Of a stretch of 41,549 nt of DNA, positions 20,501 through 28,893 are shown piece after piece. This DNA comes from Multifurca ochricompacta (lineage: Eukaryota; Basidiomycota; Agaricomycetes; Russulales; Russulaceae): contig WTXG01000299.1 in the NCBI GenBank assembly GCA_022496185.1, forward strand, positions 1 to 41,549, written 5' to 3'. Under the pieces are notes generated by a model, which ran no database searches, was not told the DNA's origin, and saw nothing but the letters and a program-made list of their open reading frames with translations. The stretch's first letter is position 1. Each line of letters begins with the position of its first letter. The position numbers and the translations under genes are program-made.

Positions 20501-22117
20501 AGGATAATGCAGAGTTTGTGCAAGGTTCAACCAGACTTGGGACCATGGAGTTGCTAAATGCCGCCAGTGTCTCTTATAGAGACCCCCTGACCTTTCAGGA
20601 GGCAATGCAGTCTGATAATGCTGCTGAGTGGCTTGAGGCATGCCAATATGAAATAGATGCCTTAAAAAAACTAAATGTGTGGTGCCTTGAGAATCTTCCT
20701 GAAGGAAGAAAGGCAGTCAAATCCAAATGGGTTTTTAAGTTGAAACCAGATGGACAGTTTCGTGCTAGGCTCATGGCAAAAGGTTTCACTCAAATAGAAG
20801 GAGTGGACTTTGATGAAACTTCTCCCCAGTCACCAGATTTGAATCACTTCGTTTATTGCTAGCGTTAGCTGTGCTAGAAGATTGGGAAATCCACCAGATG
20901 GATGTCAAATCGGCATTCCTTCATGGCGATTTGGATGAGGAAATTTATATGGAGCAACCTGTTGGTTTCGTCATTGCTGGACAAGAGTCCAAAGTTTGTA
21001 GGTTACAAAAAGTGTTATATGGCCTCAAACAAGCCTCCCGGGCATGGAATCTTCAATTTCATGCAGTTCTTAATGAACTAGGCTTACTTGGACGTACTCT
21101 GATGCAGGAGTATATGTGTATCATCACCATGGGGGGGATGATTCACTTTTCGTCATTCTTTATGTTGATGACATCACTATACTTGGATCTTCAAAAGATA
21201 AGATAACATGGCTGAAGGAATCTCTATCTAGCCGATATGAGATGACTGACTTGGGAGAAATCCAGTCATATCTTGGTGTTAACATCACCAGAGATCGTCC
21301 TAACAAGACGCTGGAAATTGATCAAGCAGCTTATGTTTCATCTATTCTTGAGAAGTTTGGGATGAGGGATTCCAATCCAGTATACACTCCCCTACCAACC
21401 GGCACAGATGCACATCTGGTCAAGTTTGAAGGCCAGGCATCTACTTCAGAAATAAAGAAGTATCAACAGCTAATGGGGTCACTGCTATGGGTGCAGATTG
21501 GAAGCAGACCCAACATTAGCTTTGCTGTTGCGCGCCTTAGTCAATATGCTTCCAATCCTTCACAACATCATCTGCGCCTAGCAAAATATGTTCTAAAGTA
21601 CCTAAATGCTACTATGAACTACAGGGTGCGATATTCTGGAGGGAATGAACAGAGTGGCCTTCATGGCTTTGCAGATTCCTCATGGGGAGATCAAGAGGAC
21701 TGCCACTCAACTTCAGGCTATGTCTATATACTTGCAAATGGAGCCATATCCTGGTGCTCTAGAAAGCAAAAGACTGTAGCACAGTCCACCACAGAAGCTG
21801 AATACATGAGCCTAGCTGAGGCTTCTAATCAAGCTGCGTGGTATAGGACATTTATGGAGGAATTGGGATATGAAGTCACTTCACCCATACAACTCCATTG
21901 TGACAATAAGGGTGCTGTAGACTTAGCACTAAACCCTGTCACTGGAAGGCGGTCAAAACACATACCAATAAAGTACCATGCAATTAGGGAGTATGTTGAA
22001 TCGCATCTAATCGATTTAGTGCGAACTCCCACTGGTGAAATGCTGGCAGATGGCTTCACAAAGTCTCTACCAAGAGCATCACATGAAAACATGGTTACTG
22101 GACTTGGACTTATATGA
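20501..22117 (+). pseudogene. copia-A reverse transcriptase and RNase H, frameshifted
   Basis: RT begins at the YRDPLTFQEAMQSD block, then AVKSKWVFKLKPDG, MDVKSAFLHGDLDEEIYMEQP, LYGLKQASRAW and the catalytic YVDD (21161-21172). RNase H follows with GFADSSWGDQED, TTEAEYMSL and LHCDNKGAVDLAL, and the protein ends at 22117. Frame changes lie near 20820-20860 (just after DFDETS) and near 21100 (around HHHGGDD). The 333-codon stretch from about 21116 is open. Confidence 0.92.
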
Positions 22118-22323
22118 GCACGTTCTCGACCTCGAATGTGGCACAGGAAGTGTCCATATTGTCAACCTCGAGAGTGACGCAAGAGGTGTGTGACTGAATG
22201 TGTTTCAGTTTGCATAACACACTTCAGATCACTTCTCTCCTCTCGTCGACTCACTCTCATGCCTCTTAATTGGCGATGTGCTCATTTAACTCATTTTGAC
22301 CTGATGCCTTAATCATGGAGGGA
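22118..22323 (+). other. copia-A 3' untranslated region with purine tract
   Basis: 206 bp without a gene. It ends in ATGGAGGGA against the 3' LTR, the likely polypurine tract. The mirrored copia-D has the same tract (39304-39312, minus strand). Confidence 0.8.
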
Positions 22324-22896
22324 TGTTGACACGGCATGTGTCTTGAGGTGCTTCAGGCATCTAGGTTAGGGTCTAAGCTGTGCTAGATTAGATTAGATAA
22401 AGATTCGGAGTTTCGGACTTTTTACCTTATCATTATTACTTTCTTTCTCGCAATGCGCAGCAGCTGACTGATGTACTTTAGTAATCCTGTATATGTTACG
22501 ACCCTACTCTTTCCTAACCCTGTACACCATGCCTGATTCCTTGCACTATCCTTGATCTCCTCCTTCTCTGGACCACTCTTTGATGCCCTTGGCCTGTTGC
22601 CTTGGGACCTTCCTTGATGCCTGTGGCCTGTGTGCCCAGGACCCTACCCTGATTCCTGTGACATTGTTCATAGGACTGACCTCCCATGCTGCCATTTACA
22701 CCTAACCTGCTGGTAGTTAAGCTGCTACACTGTTGGATGTACACCACCCTTCCTTGCTGCCTTGGCTTATGCCTTGGCCACTGCTCCTGACCCTGTCCCT
22801 GTGCTTGACACCATAGGAACCCCTGACATTGTCCCTGCCAATCTGACCAGTCCAGACAACTAGACAACTTTGGCTTGTACTTGACCCTCTGCCAGT

Positions 22897-23091
22897 CATG
22901 TGACTCCTGGCCATGTGACTCCTGGCCATGTGACTCCTGGCCATGTGACTCCTGGCCATGTGACTCCTGGCCATGTGACTCCTGGCCATGTGACTCCTGG
23001 CCATGTGACTCCTGGCCATGTGACCCTTGGCCATGTGATCCTTGACCATGTGATCCCTGACCATGTGACTTTGGACCATGTGATCCCTGAC
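22897..23091 (+). repeat. 15-bp minisatellite, 13 units
   Basis: The unit is CATGTGACTCCTGGC. The first eight units are identical and the last five are diverged. The start of the array overlaps the palindrome AGTCATGTGACT (22894-22905), which also occurs singly in the gypsy-2 family LTRs. Confidence 0.95.
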
Positions 23092-23411
23092 CCTAATCAC
23101 AGCATCTTCATCTGATCATTTACCCCTTTCTGATCACATGGCCCATCTGGCTCATCATTCGCTTCTCTGATTCCTGTGGGAGTATTCCCACATCCACCCT
23201 GACTCCTTTGGGACCTGTTATCTCCCCATTTACCCCTGACCCTGGTGGGAATCCTCCCACACTGATATGACTCCTGTGGGGCTGTCCCACATGATTATGC
23301 TTCTGATAAGGCTTATCCTTATCATGGACTATATTTGACATCTTATCTGCTATTGGATGATAAGGACTCTGACCCTGTTCCTGATTAGCTACAAACCAGA
23401 TCCCCATACAG

Positions 23412-23419
23412 TATATAAG
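23412..23419 (+). promoter_or_regulatory. TATA box of the 1366-bp LTR
   Basis: TATATAAG lies downstream of the minisatellite, in the position a U3/R boundary needs. By analogy with the two chromovirus families here, transcription should start about 34 bp downstream, near 23446. Confidence 0.6.
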
Positions 23420-24193
23420 ACCCTGTAGACAGTTTGTACAACCCTAGATTTGACCTCTTAGGCCTTCAGCCTAGAGATCTTAGACCCCAGAATACATCAG
23501 AGCCTTTTCCCTTCTTTTGCGCCTTTGAGATTCCTACAGGGACCCCCATTGCCTCTGGCAATGGGTGTGTGCCCTCCCCTTTGACCCCTCTTTTTCACTC
23601 CCTTGAGCTTCAGTCTGTTTGACGTGCTTTTGGCACTGCAGCTGAGCCTGATCCCCACTTAACAGCCCTAGGGGATTAGCTCCCTTTGGCTGACTCGTCC
23701 CGTCTCTCTCCGTGCTTGGTTATAGCACCAAACTCTATTCTACTCCGAAGCTTGACAGTAGCCTAGAGCCTAGCCTTACTGTGCTAGGCTCCCGGCTGAG
23801 GTAATGGACCCGCGCTGACCTGTGCACGTCACACACGAAACGCCCAGCTGAGCGTAACAGTATAGCATGTGATATCTCACTGGCCAATGGCCTTTGTCCC
23901 TCAGTAGTACATTCTAGCGCATTCCATTGCGCACAGACCATACCTTGCAGCTATATAAGGAGGTCTTTTTCTTCCCTTACACTTCAGAGTTTACTTCACC
24001 TCTGAAGCATAAGTTCCTTCCTCTTTACTATCTATCATACCTCTGACTAACTACTTGTATATAGTAACTTGTCTTATAGGTCAGTAGAATAGTAATACAG
24101 AGTTTACTTCACCTCTGAAGCTAACTTGTCTTATAGCCTTACACGCTAACCACAGTCAGTATCACTGCACGCACATGCCTGTTCCACAGCTTA

Positions 24194-24368
24194 GGCCTAG
24201 TTGCAGGATTGCACTAGACAGTACTACTATACCTAGAAAGCCACACACTTAGGCAGGACTTTCTTAAGTTCTGAAGCATAGCACCACAGTATGGAGGGGC
24301 ACTCTTAAGTGAGACCTGGGCACTGGTTCTAACTGCTCCTTGGAACCAGGAACAAATTTTAAACATCT
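24194..24368 (+). other. copia-B leader, second part
   Basis: Continues the leader cut at 7185, aligning with the copia-C leader near 26660-26835, including the GGTTCTAAC...GGAACC hairpin. No gene. Confidence 0.8.
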
Positions 24369-24883
24369 TGTGAAACAGGCATGAGGTGCAGCATACTGAC
24401 TGTAAAGTTAGCGGGTTAAGCTAGAAAACAAGTTATACTTCAGAGATGAAGAAAACTCTGTATTACTATACTACACACCTAGAAAACAAGTTATCTACAA
24501 GAGACGGTTAGTTATAGGTAAGGTAGTAAGTAGAGAGACTGGGACTTACACTTCAGAGATGAAGAAAACTCTGAAGTGTAAGAGACGAAACAGACACCCT
24601 TATATACTTATTCAAGGGATGGTCTGTGCACTGGGAATAAGTCCACAAGTGCCGGACAAAGTCCAAACAATAAACAAGAGGGAATAAGGCCATTGGCCAG
24701 TAAGGTATCACATGCTTGTGCATCATTACTAAGGTACATCAGTCAGCTACTGCGGAATGTGAGAAAGAAAGTAATAATGATATAGTAAAAAGTCCAAAAC
24801 TCCGGAATCTAATCTAATCCACAAAGTAGCTAATCTAATCTCCTGATGCCTGAAGCATCACCGAACACGTCCTGTGTTCAACA
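24369..24883 (-). repeat. solo copia LTR (copia-D type), in copia-B leader
   Basis: 515 bp, flanked by catct (24364-24368 and 24884-24888). On the minus strand it starts TGTTGAAC and ends TTTCACA. It includes the copia TATA box and the cttacacttcagag stem-loop, and is related to the copia-D LTR at 37182-39303. The insertion lies seven bases before the copia-B gag ATG. Confidence 0.92.
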
Positions 24884-24890
24884 CATCTCA

Positions 24891-25163
24891 ATGCCATCTT
24901 CAATTGTCTTCCCTCCCTCCTCCAAGATGGAGTGCCTCAATGGCTCCAACTGGCAGACTTGGTCTGCCACTTTCAACACCCTTTTGAGGATGAATGGGCT
25001 CAGGAGGCATATTGCCTTTAACTTTCCTGATATGCCCCTCCTCCCAGAGGACAAGGAGGAAAAGGAGAAGATACAGAAGGAAGTTATTGACCCCATCCTT
25101 AGGGAATGGATGGGAGAAGAGGAAATGTTAATTGGGCTCCTCTTCCTCAATGTTTCCCAAGAG
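24891..25163 (+). pseudogene. copia-B gag, amino-terminal fragment
   Basis: Starts at MPSSIVFPPSSKMECLNGSNW, the same start as copia-C gag, and runs 91 codons in frame to LLFLNVSQE. There copia-C inserted and split it. It is close to the copia-C protein over this stretch and has no damage of its own. It encodes only the gag N-terminus. Confidence 0.9.
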
Positions 25164-25404
25164 TGTTGACACAGGACGTGTCTGGAGATGCTTCAGGCAT
25201 CTAAGGATTGCTTTAGCTGTAGATAAGATTAGATTAGGTTCCGGAGTTTTGGACTTTTTATGATATCTTTATTACATTTGTTTCTCACCTTACTCAGCTG
25301 TTTAGTGATGTACTTAGTAATGCACAGTAAGCACATGATTCTTTCTTGGCCAATGGCCTTAGTCCCTCATGCTTTTATTGTCTGGCACTTGTGGACTTAT
25401 TCCC

Positions 25405-25626
25405 TGTTGACACAGTCAGGTGTTGCACGATGCAACTCTGCATGACCTCATATAGGAGGTTGTGTACCACTATGAACCTGAGGCCGTGTAGCTCAGTGGT
25501 TTAGAGCACTGGACCCAGCTTGTCCAGAGGTCTTGGGTTCAATCCCCAATGTGGCCATTTCTTTTCTAGTGTGTGAGCCAGGGTCCTGTTTAAGGTCCCT
25601 TGATTGGGGTGCATGTTTAGCCAACA
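25405..25626 (+). mobile_element. 222-bp TRIM-like element carrying a tRNA-like unit
   Basis: Starts TGTTGACA, ends CCAACA, flanked by ttccc (25400-25404 and 25627-25631). TG...CA ends with a 5-bp TSD are the mark of LTR integration, so this looks like a small (solo) LTR. It contains a tRNA-like segment with Pol III A and B boxes and a T-run terminator, and a weak TATA (catatagg) about 30 bp upstream of it. It has no coding capacity. A second copy begins at 36990. The first ten bases match the copia-C LTR start, which hints at shared integration machinery. Confidence 0.8.
25482..25557 (+). other. tRNA-like sequence with Pol III boxes
   Basis: 76 bases fold mostly as a tRNA: a 7-bp acceptor arm with G-T pairs (GGCCGTG with TGTGGCC), D arm GCTC/GAGC, T arm TTGGG/CCCAA with loop TTCAATC, and a 3' A. 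The A box is TAGCTCAGTGG (25489) and the B box GGTTCAATCCC (25536-25546). TTTT at 25562 could end Pol III transcription. The anticodon arm is odd: a 6-bp stem with a 7-base loop lacking T33, or a 5-bp stem with a 9-base loop. This suggests a tRNA-derived promoter and not a working tRNA. Confidence 0.72.
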
Positions 25627-25903
25627 TTCCCAGTGTGCACAGACCATTTCCCCTGGCCCCTATGGGTATATAAGGGTGTCTGTTTTGTCTCTTCCACTTC
25701 AGAGTTTCTTCAACCTCTGAAGTGTAAGTTCTAGTATACTTTCTATCATACCTTTGACTAACCGTCTCTTGTAGTAAACTTGTCTTTCTAGGTCAGTAGA
25801 ATAGTAATATAGAGTTTCTTCAACCTCTGAAGTTAAACTTGTCTTTCTAGCCTAACATGCTACTAACCACAGTCAGTATAACCAGCAGCATGATTGTTTG
25901 ACA

Positions 25904-25915
25904 GGTTATGGGCCC
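25904..25915 (+). promoter_or_regulatory. copia-C primer-binding site (half tRNA-iMet)
   Basis: GGTTATGGGCCC abuts the LTR end, identical to the other two copia copies. Confidence 0.83.
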
Positions 25916-26842
25916 TGCTGCTCATACTGACTGTAATAATTCCCTTTGTTCATTTACAGCCCAACTCACTCCTGCACACCAAGCTCTCAAAAAGCTCCAA
26001 GTCTTTCCCACCACCTTTTTCTGTGAGCTTCTTTATTTACTGTCTGTGCACCTTAACACCCCACAGGATGATGCAGTTTACTGCTCATCCTGAACTGTTT
26101 GGCTAGCCCTTCAGGGTTCTTGCAAAAGGTGATGAGGGACCCTAAGTGGGTGAAACACCTTAAGCTCCTTGAGTGCGCACTAGGTATTAGTAATTTCTTA
26201 GTTGTAGCTGGGTCTTTGTCCCATAGATAGTCTTAGTAGGCCTATAGCCAGAAGCTTGTGGCTTTAAGTCCAGTCAATGCTTGGCTCTATCTGTAAGCTG
26301 GGTTTAGCAACCCGCATGTGGAGTTTAGGGTCTAGAACAAGGCATGGGTAGTCACTCCCATGATGCTTGGGCTCAATACAAGTAGGCTGCACTACTATAG
26401 TCTTTACATAGTAGCTAGAAGGTTTTGTCTCTGGGCAGGAGTATTTGCTGCCATGTTGTGGGGGTTCACCCCACCAGAGGAAACCTAATAGTTTACTTAG
26501 TCATGGCCCCAATCATCTAGGGCTTAATCATGGACTCCACCACCAGCACTAGAGGAAGGGCTCTATACCCTTTGTCTCTAGTGGAACTTGCAGTTGGCTC
26601 CTCCATGACATGACTCCCAGTCTTGTTTACACTGGACACTCTGGCTAGTCTACCAGAGCTTATGTCTAGTTACAAGATTGCATTAGACAGCTCTACTATA
26701 CCTAGAAAGTTGCACAACAAAGGCAGGACCTTTCTAGGTTCTGAAGCATAGTGCCACAGTAGGGGGTGGCACTCTTAAGTGAGACCTGGGCACTGGTTCT
26801 AACTGCTCCTTGGAACCAGGAACACTTTTATAACATCTCAAA
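25916..26842 (+). other. copia-C untranslated leader
   Basis: A 927-bp non-coding leader, the only uninterrupted example in the window. Frames here are short and not shared with copia-A or copia-B. It has many small hairpins, such as CATGGG...CCCATG near 26342 and CACTAGAG...CTCTAGTG near 26546. Confidence 0.78.
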
Positions 26843-27294
26843 ATGCCGTCTTCAATTGTCTTCCCTCCCTCCTCCAAGATGGAGCACCTTGATGGCTCCA
26901 ACTGGCAGATCTGGTCTGCCAACTTTAATGCCCTCTTGAGGATGAATGGGCTCAGAAGGCACATAATTACCACCTACCCTGATATGCCCCTCCTTCCAGA
27001 GGACAAGGAGGAAAAGGAGAAAATGCAGAAGGAAGTCATTGATCCCATCCTTAGGGAATGGATGGGAGAAGAGGAAATGCTGATAGGTCTATTGTACCTA
27101 AATGTTACCCAAGAGGTTTACTCTCAAGTAACCTCTGATGCCAATTATCCTTCTCTTTTTGAGAAGTATAATAAGTTGGAGCGGCTGTATGGTGCTGTAG
27201 GGAGCATGGCCACATATAATTTGTGGCTTGCCCTGGTGTCCTTCTGTCTGGATGAGGGACAGTCTTTCAGGACCCAATTACAAAAGGTCCTGGA
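26843..27294 (+). pseudogene. copia-C gag, 5' part
   Basis: Starts MPSSIVFPPSSKMEHLDGSNW and runs in frame through EVYSQVTSDANYP and YGAVGSMATYNLWLALVSF to FRTQLQKVL, where gypsy-2 inserted (TSD ctgga 27290-27294 and 34420-34424). The reading frame resumes exactly at 34425 (DARSTLRENGMEV). It is undamaged apart from the insertion. Confidence 0.93.
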
Positions 27295-28033
27295 TGTGAC
27301 GCTTTTTGTCAATGTAACGGTTCGTGACGCATTTGTGACGCATTTGTGACAGAGTTGTGACGTTTTTCGAACTCGCGCGCGTTTGACTTCTGCTTCATTG
27401 TCCTCTTACTCTGAGTCATGTGACTGGAGTTGATGATCTCTCCTTATCTGATTTCCGGACTTCTTAGACTGACTTGGACTGACACTCATTCGCTTTTGGA
27501 GTGGGTGCAACTCCCACTTACATTTCCTGCCTCAATCTCCAGTGGAGATTTACATGGACATTTACTTTACTATACTGAATATTCTCCTTTACTTACAAAG
27601 ACACTAGAATACTTGTATTTAAGGAGGACATACTAGAAGAGACAGACTTTAAGTCTGTTCTCTTGTATCTAATACAGGTTTACTGTGCTTCACCCAGAAT
27701 CCCCTTGAACTCCCTAAGCTGCAACTTAGGGAGCCTTCACCCCAGACCTCCAGCAGGGCTTATTGCCACTGCTTCAACTCACCTCTTGCACGCGTGCCCC
27801 CCTTATCTTGTGTGGGCCTTGAACCCTGACCGCGGCCCTCTGTGGTTTGCTTTGACACCTTGAATTGACTTGCTCTTGATAGCCTTGACCTTGATCCTTG
27901 ATCCCGGCTCTTGTGGTTCACCCTGACCCCTTGAACCAACTTGTCCTTGACAGTCTTGACCTTGCAGGCACTCCATATCTTGAAGGGGCTTGACTTGAAC
28001 AATCCTAGACACAGCAGAGACCTGGCTGTGACA
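27295..28033 (+). repeat. gypsy-2 5' LTR with promoter
   Basis: 739 bp, TGTGACGC...CTGTGACA. The AGTCATGTGACT palindrome is at 27414-27425. TATTTAAG at 27616-27623 lies 34 bp before TAAGTCTGTTCT (27650-27661), the predicted RNA start. That start lies in an inverted repeat (AGACAGACTT/AAGTCTGTTCT). Confidence 0.95.
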
Positions 28034-28035
28034 TT

Positions 28036-28047
28036 AGAACAGACTTA
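28036..28047 (+). promoter_or_regulatory. gypsy-2 primer-binding site, self-priming type
   Basis: AGAACAGACTTA, two bases after the LTR, is the exact reverse complement of TAAGTCTGTTCT at the predicted transcript start. The match is 12 bases, with mismatches on both sides. The known parallel is Tf1, with 11 bases. Confidence 0.82.
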
Positions 28048-28303
28048 CAGAACTTAGAAAGAAAAGAACTTACTGAACGTGCAAGGCGACAATGACGTGT
28101 CCCTCGCCCCGACACCCAGACGCCAGCGATCCTAATCGCCGGCCCCAGAACTCAAGAAGAAAGAGACTCACCCAGACCTGCATCCTCTTGTCCAAACCCT
28201 GAACGAAGACGTCTTATTCCGCAAGGGAACCTCGGATGCCTTCAGACGACTCCTCCCCCTCTCCCGAATCCCTGAACGACAACGCCCCACTCCACAGAAC
28301 CCT

Positions 28304-28893
28304 TTGACAGACGACGCGTCCCTCGAAAACCAATCTCCGGATCGAAACCTAGAAGATAGATCAGTAACCCCAGAAATCGAACGCATCTTACCTGAGAACC
28401 GGAACCGCCTTGCCCTTCTTGCAAGCGATCCCCCAACTGACAGTTCCCCACACGACACTAAATCCCCAAACCCCGACTTCGTCCTCGAACCTTGACTGGA
28501 AAGCGCGACTGCTCCAGGGATTTCCATTGACCTCCATCGAAACGAATCTTGCACCTGTAGTGACCTCCTTCCTGTCCGATTGACTGACGACATCGACCCG
28601 GAGCTGAAACACACACTGGATAAGAGTCGCGAAAGGAAAACGTACCTTTTAGGGGATATTGGACCCCCTACCGACATATGCGGCTCGCAGTCAATCTTTG
28701 CCTAAAGACTTGATACCACGTCCGTCCTAACAACCTAGGACAGATAGAGGCTATTAGAGTAGCCCCCAAAGAAACTGAAATACATGCACTTAAAATCCAC
28801 CAAAACCCCACTGACAAAACGTATTCTCCAACCGTTATTCGACGCACCACCGGCAGTACCGAACCCAGGACTGATGTCAACCACGCCACCTAA
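28304..28893 (+). other. gypsy-2 leader with broken upstream reading frame
   Basis: Between the primer site and gag, two stretches read like protein: an acidic, polar stretch from 28304 (MTDDASLENQSPDRNLEDRS) that meets a TGA at 28493 but stays coding-like to about 28700, and another frame from about 28714 to the stop at 28891 (VRPNNLGQIEAIRVAPKETE). The second overlaps the gag start. They could be a degraded N-terminal gag extension or a separate small ORF. No domain is recognised. Confidence 0.45.

Larger units (their letters stand above)
22494..23859 (+). repeat. 1366-bp solo LTR (gypsy-like), in copia-A 3' LTR
   Basis: It runs TGTTACG...CGTAACA, flanked by gtata (22489-22493 and 23860-23864). 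TATATAAG is at 23412-23419, and a 15-bp minisatellite lies in U3 (22897-23091). No coding region is supported; the frames crossing the minisatellite are repeat artefacts. No other copy of this family is in the window, so its internal region is unknown. Confidence 0.9.
7186..24188 (+). mobile_element. copia-A, full-length Ty1/copia element with nested inserts
   Basis: Bounded by gctta (7181-7185 and 24189-24193). It has a 493-bp 5' LTR, a half-tRNA-iMet primer site, a long leader, a gag-protease-integrase-RT-RNase H polyprotein, a purine tract and a 3' LTR. Four events interrupt it: solo LTR 8182-8812, solo LTR 8956-17483 (itself hosting gypsy-1b and another solo LTR), and a 1366-bp solo LTR at 22494-23859 in its 3' LTR. 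Without inserts the element would be about 6.4 kb. Its two LTRs differ at only five bases plus one indel by eye, so it is fairly young, yet its polyprotein carries several frameshifts. Confidence 0.93.
22324..24188 (+). repeat. copia-A 3' LTR, split by a 1366-bp solo LTR
   Basis: LTR pieces are 22324-22493 and 23865-24188, 494 bp in total. Against the 5' LTR I count five substitutions, all CpG to TpG or CpA, and one T-run indel. It ends TTCCACA followed by the gctta TSD. Confidence 0.93.
6119..25163 (+). mobile_element. copia-B (Ty1/copia), split into three visible pieces
   Basis: Visible pieces are 6119-7185 (LTR end, primer site, leader), 24194-24368 (leader) and 24889-25163 (gag start). 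They rejoin colinearly when copia-A (TSD gctta), the solo LTR at 24369-24883 (TSD catct) and copia-C (aagag at its left edge, 25159-25163) are removed, and the result matches the layout of copia-C. The 5' end of its LTR is left of the window, beyond gypsy-1a. Its pol would lie beyond the right edge. Confidence 0.88.
25164..25903 (+). repeat. copia-C 5' LTR, with TRIM-like insert
   Basis: The LTR is 513 bp once the insert at 25405-25626 and its TSD copy are removed. It starts TGTTGACA and ends GTTTGACA. A TATA box (tatataag near 25669) and the cacttcagag stem-loop follow the insert. Confidence 0.9.

Noticed and set aside
22897..23091. CRISPR-like regular repeats
   Set aside because: The units are contiguous, 15 bp long and without spacers. 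This is a minisatellite inside an LTR in a eukaryotic context.
22717..23100. Minus-strand 127-codon frame with repeated HMARS-type residues
   Set aside because: It is only the translation of the 15-bp minisatellite, which is a multiple of three and so stays open in several frames.
25482..25557. Functional host tRNA gene
   Set aside because: The anticodon arm does not fit a normal 5-bp stem with 7-base loop and T33, the second copy is also irregular, and both copies sit inside the same small mobile element.
28168..28677. Minus-strand 169-codon frame opposite the gypsy-2 leader
   Set aside because: No domain, no conservation evidence, and Arg/Ser-rich composition typical of an antisense shadow.
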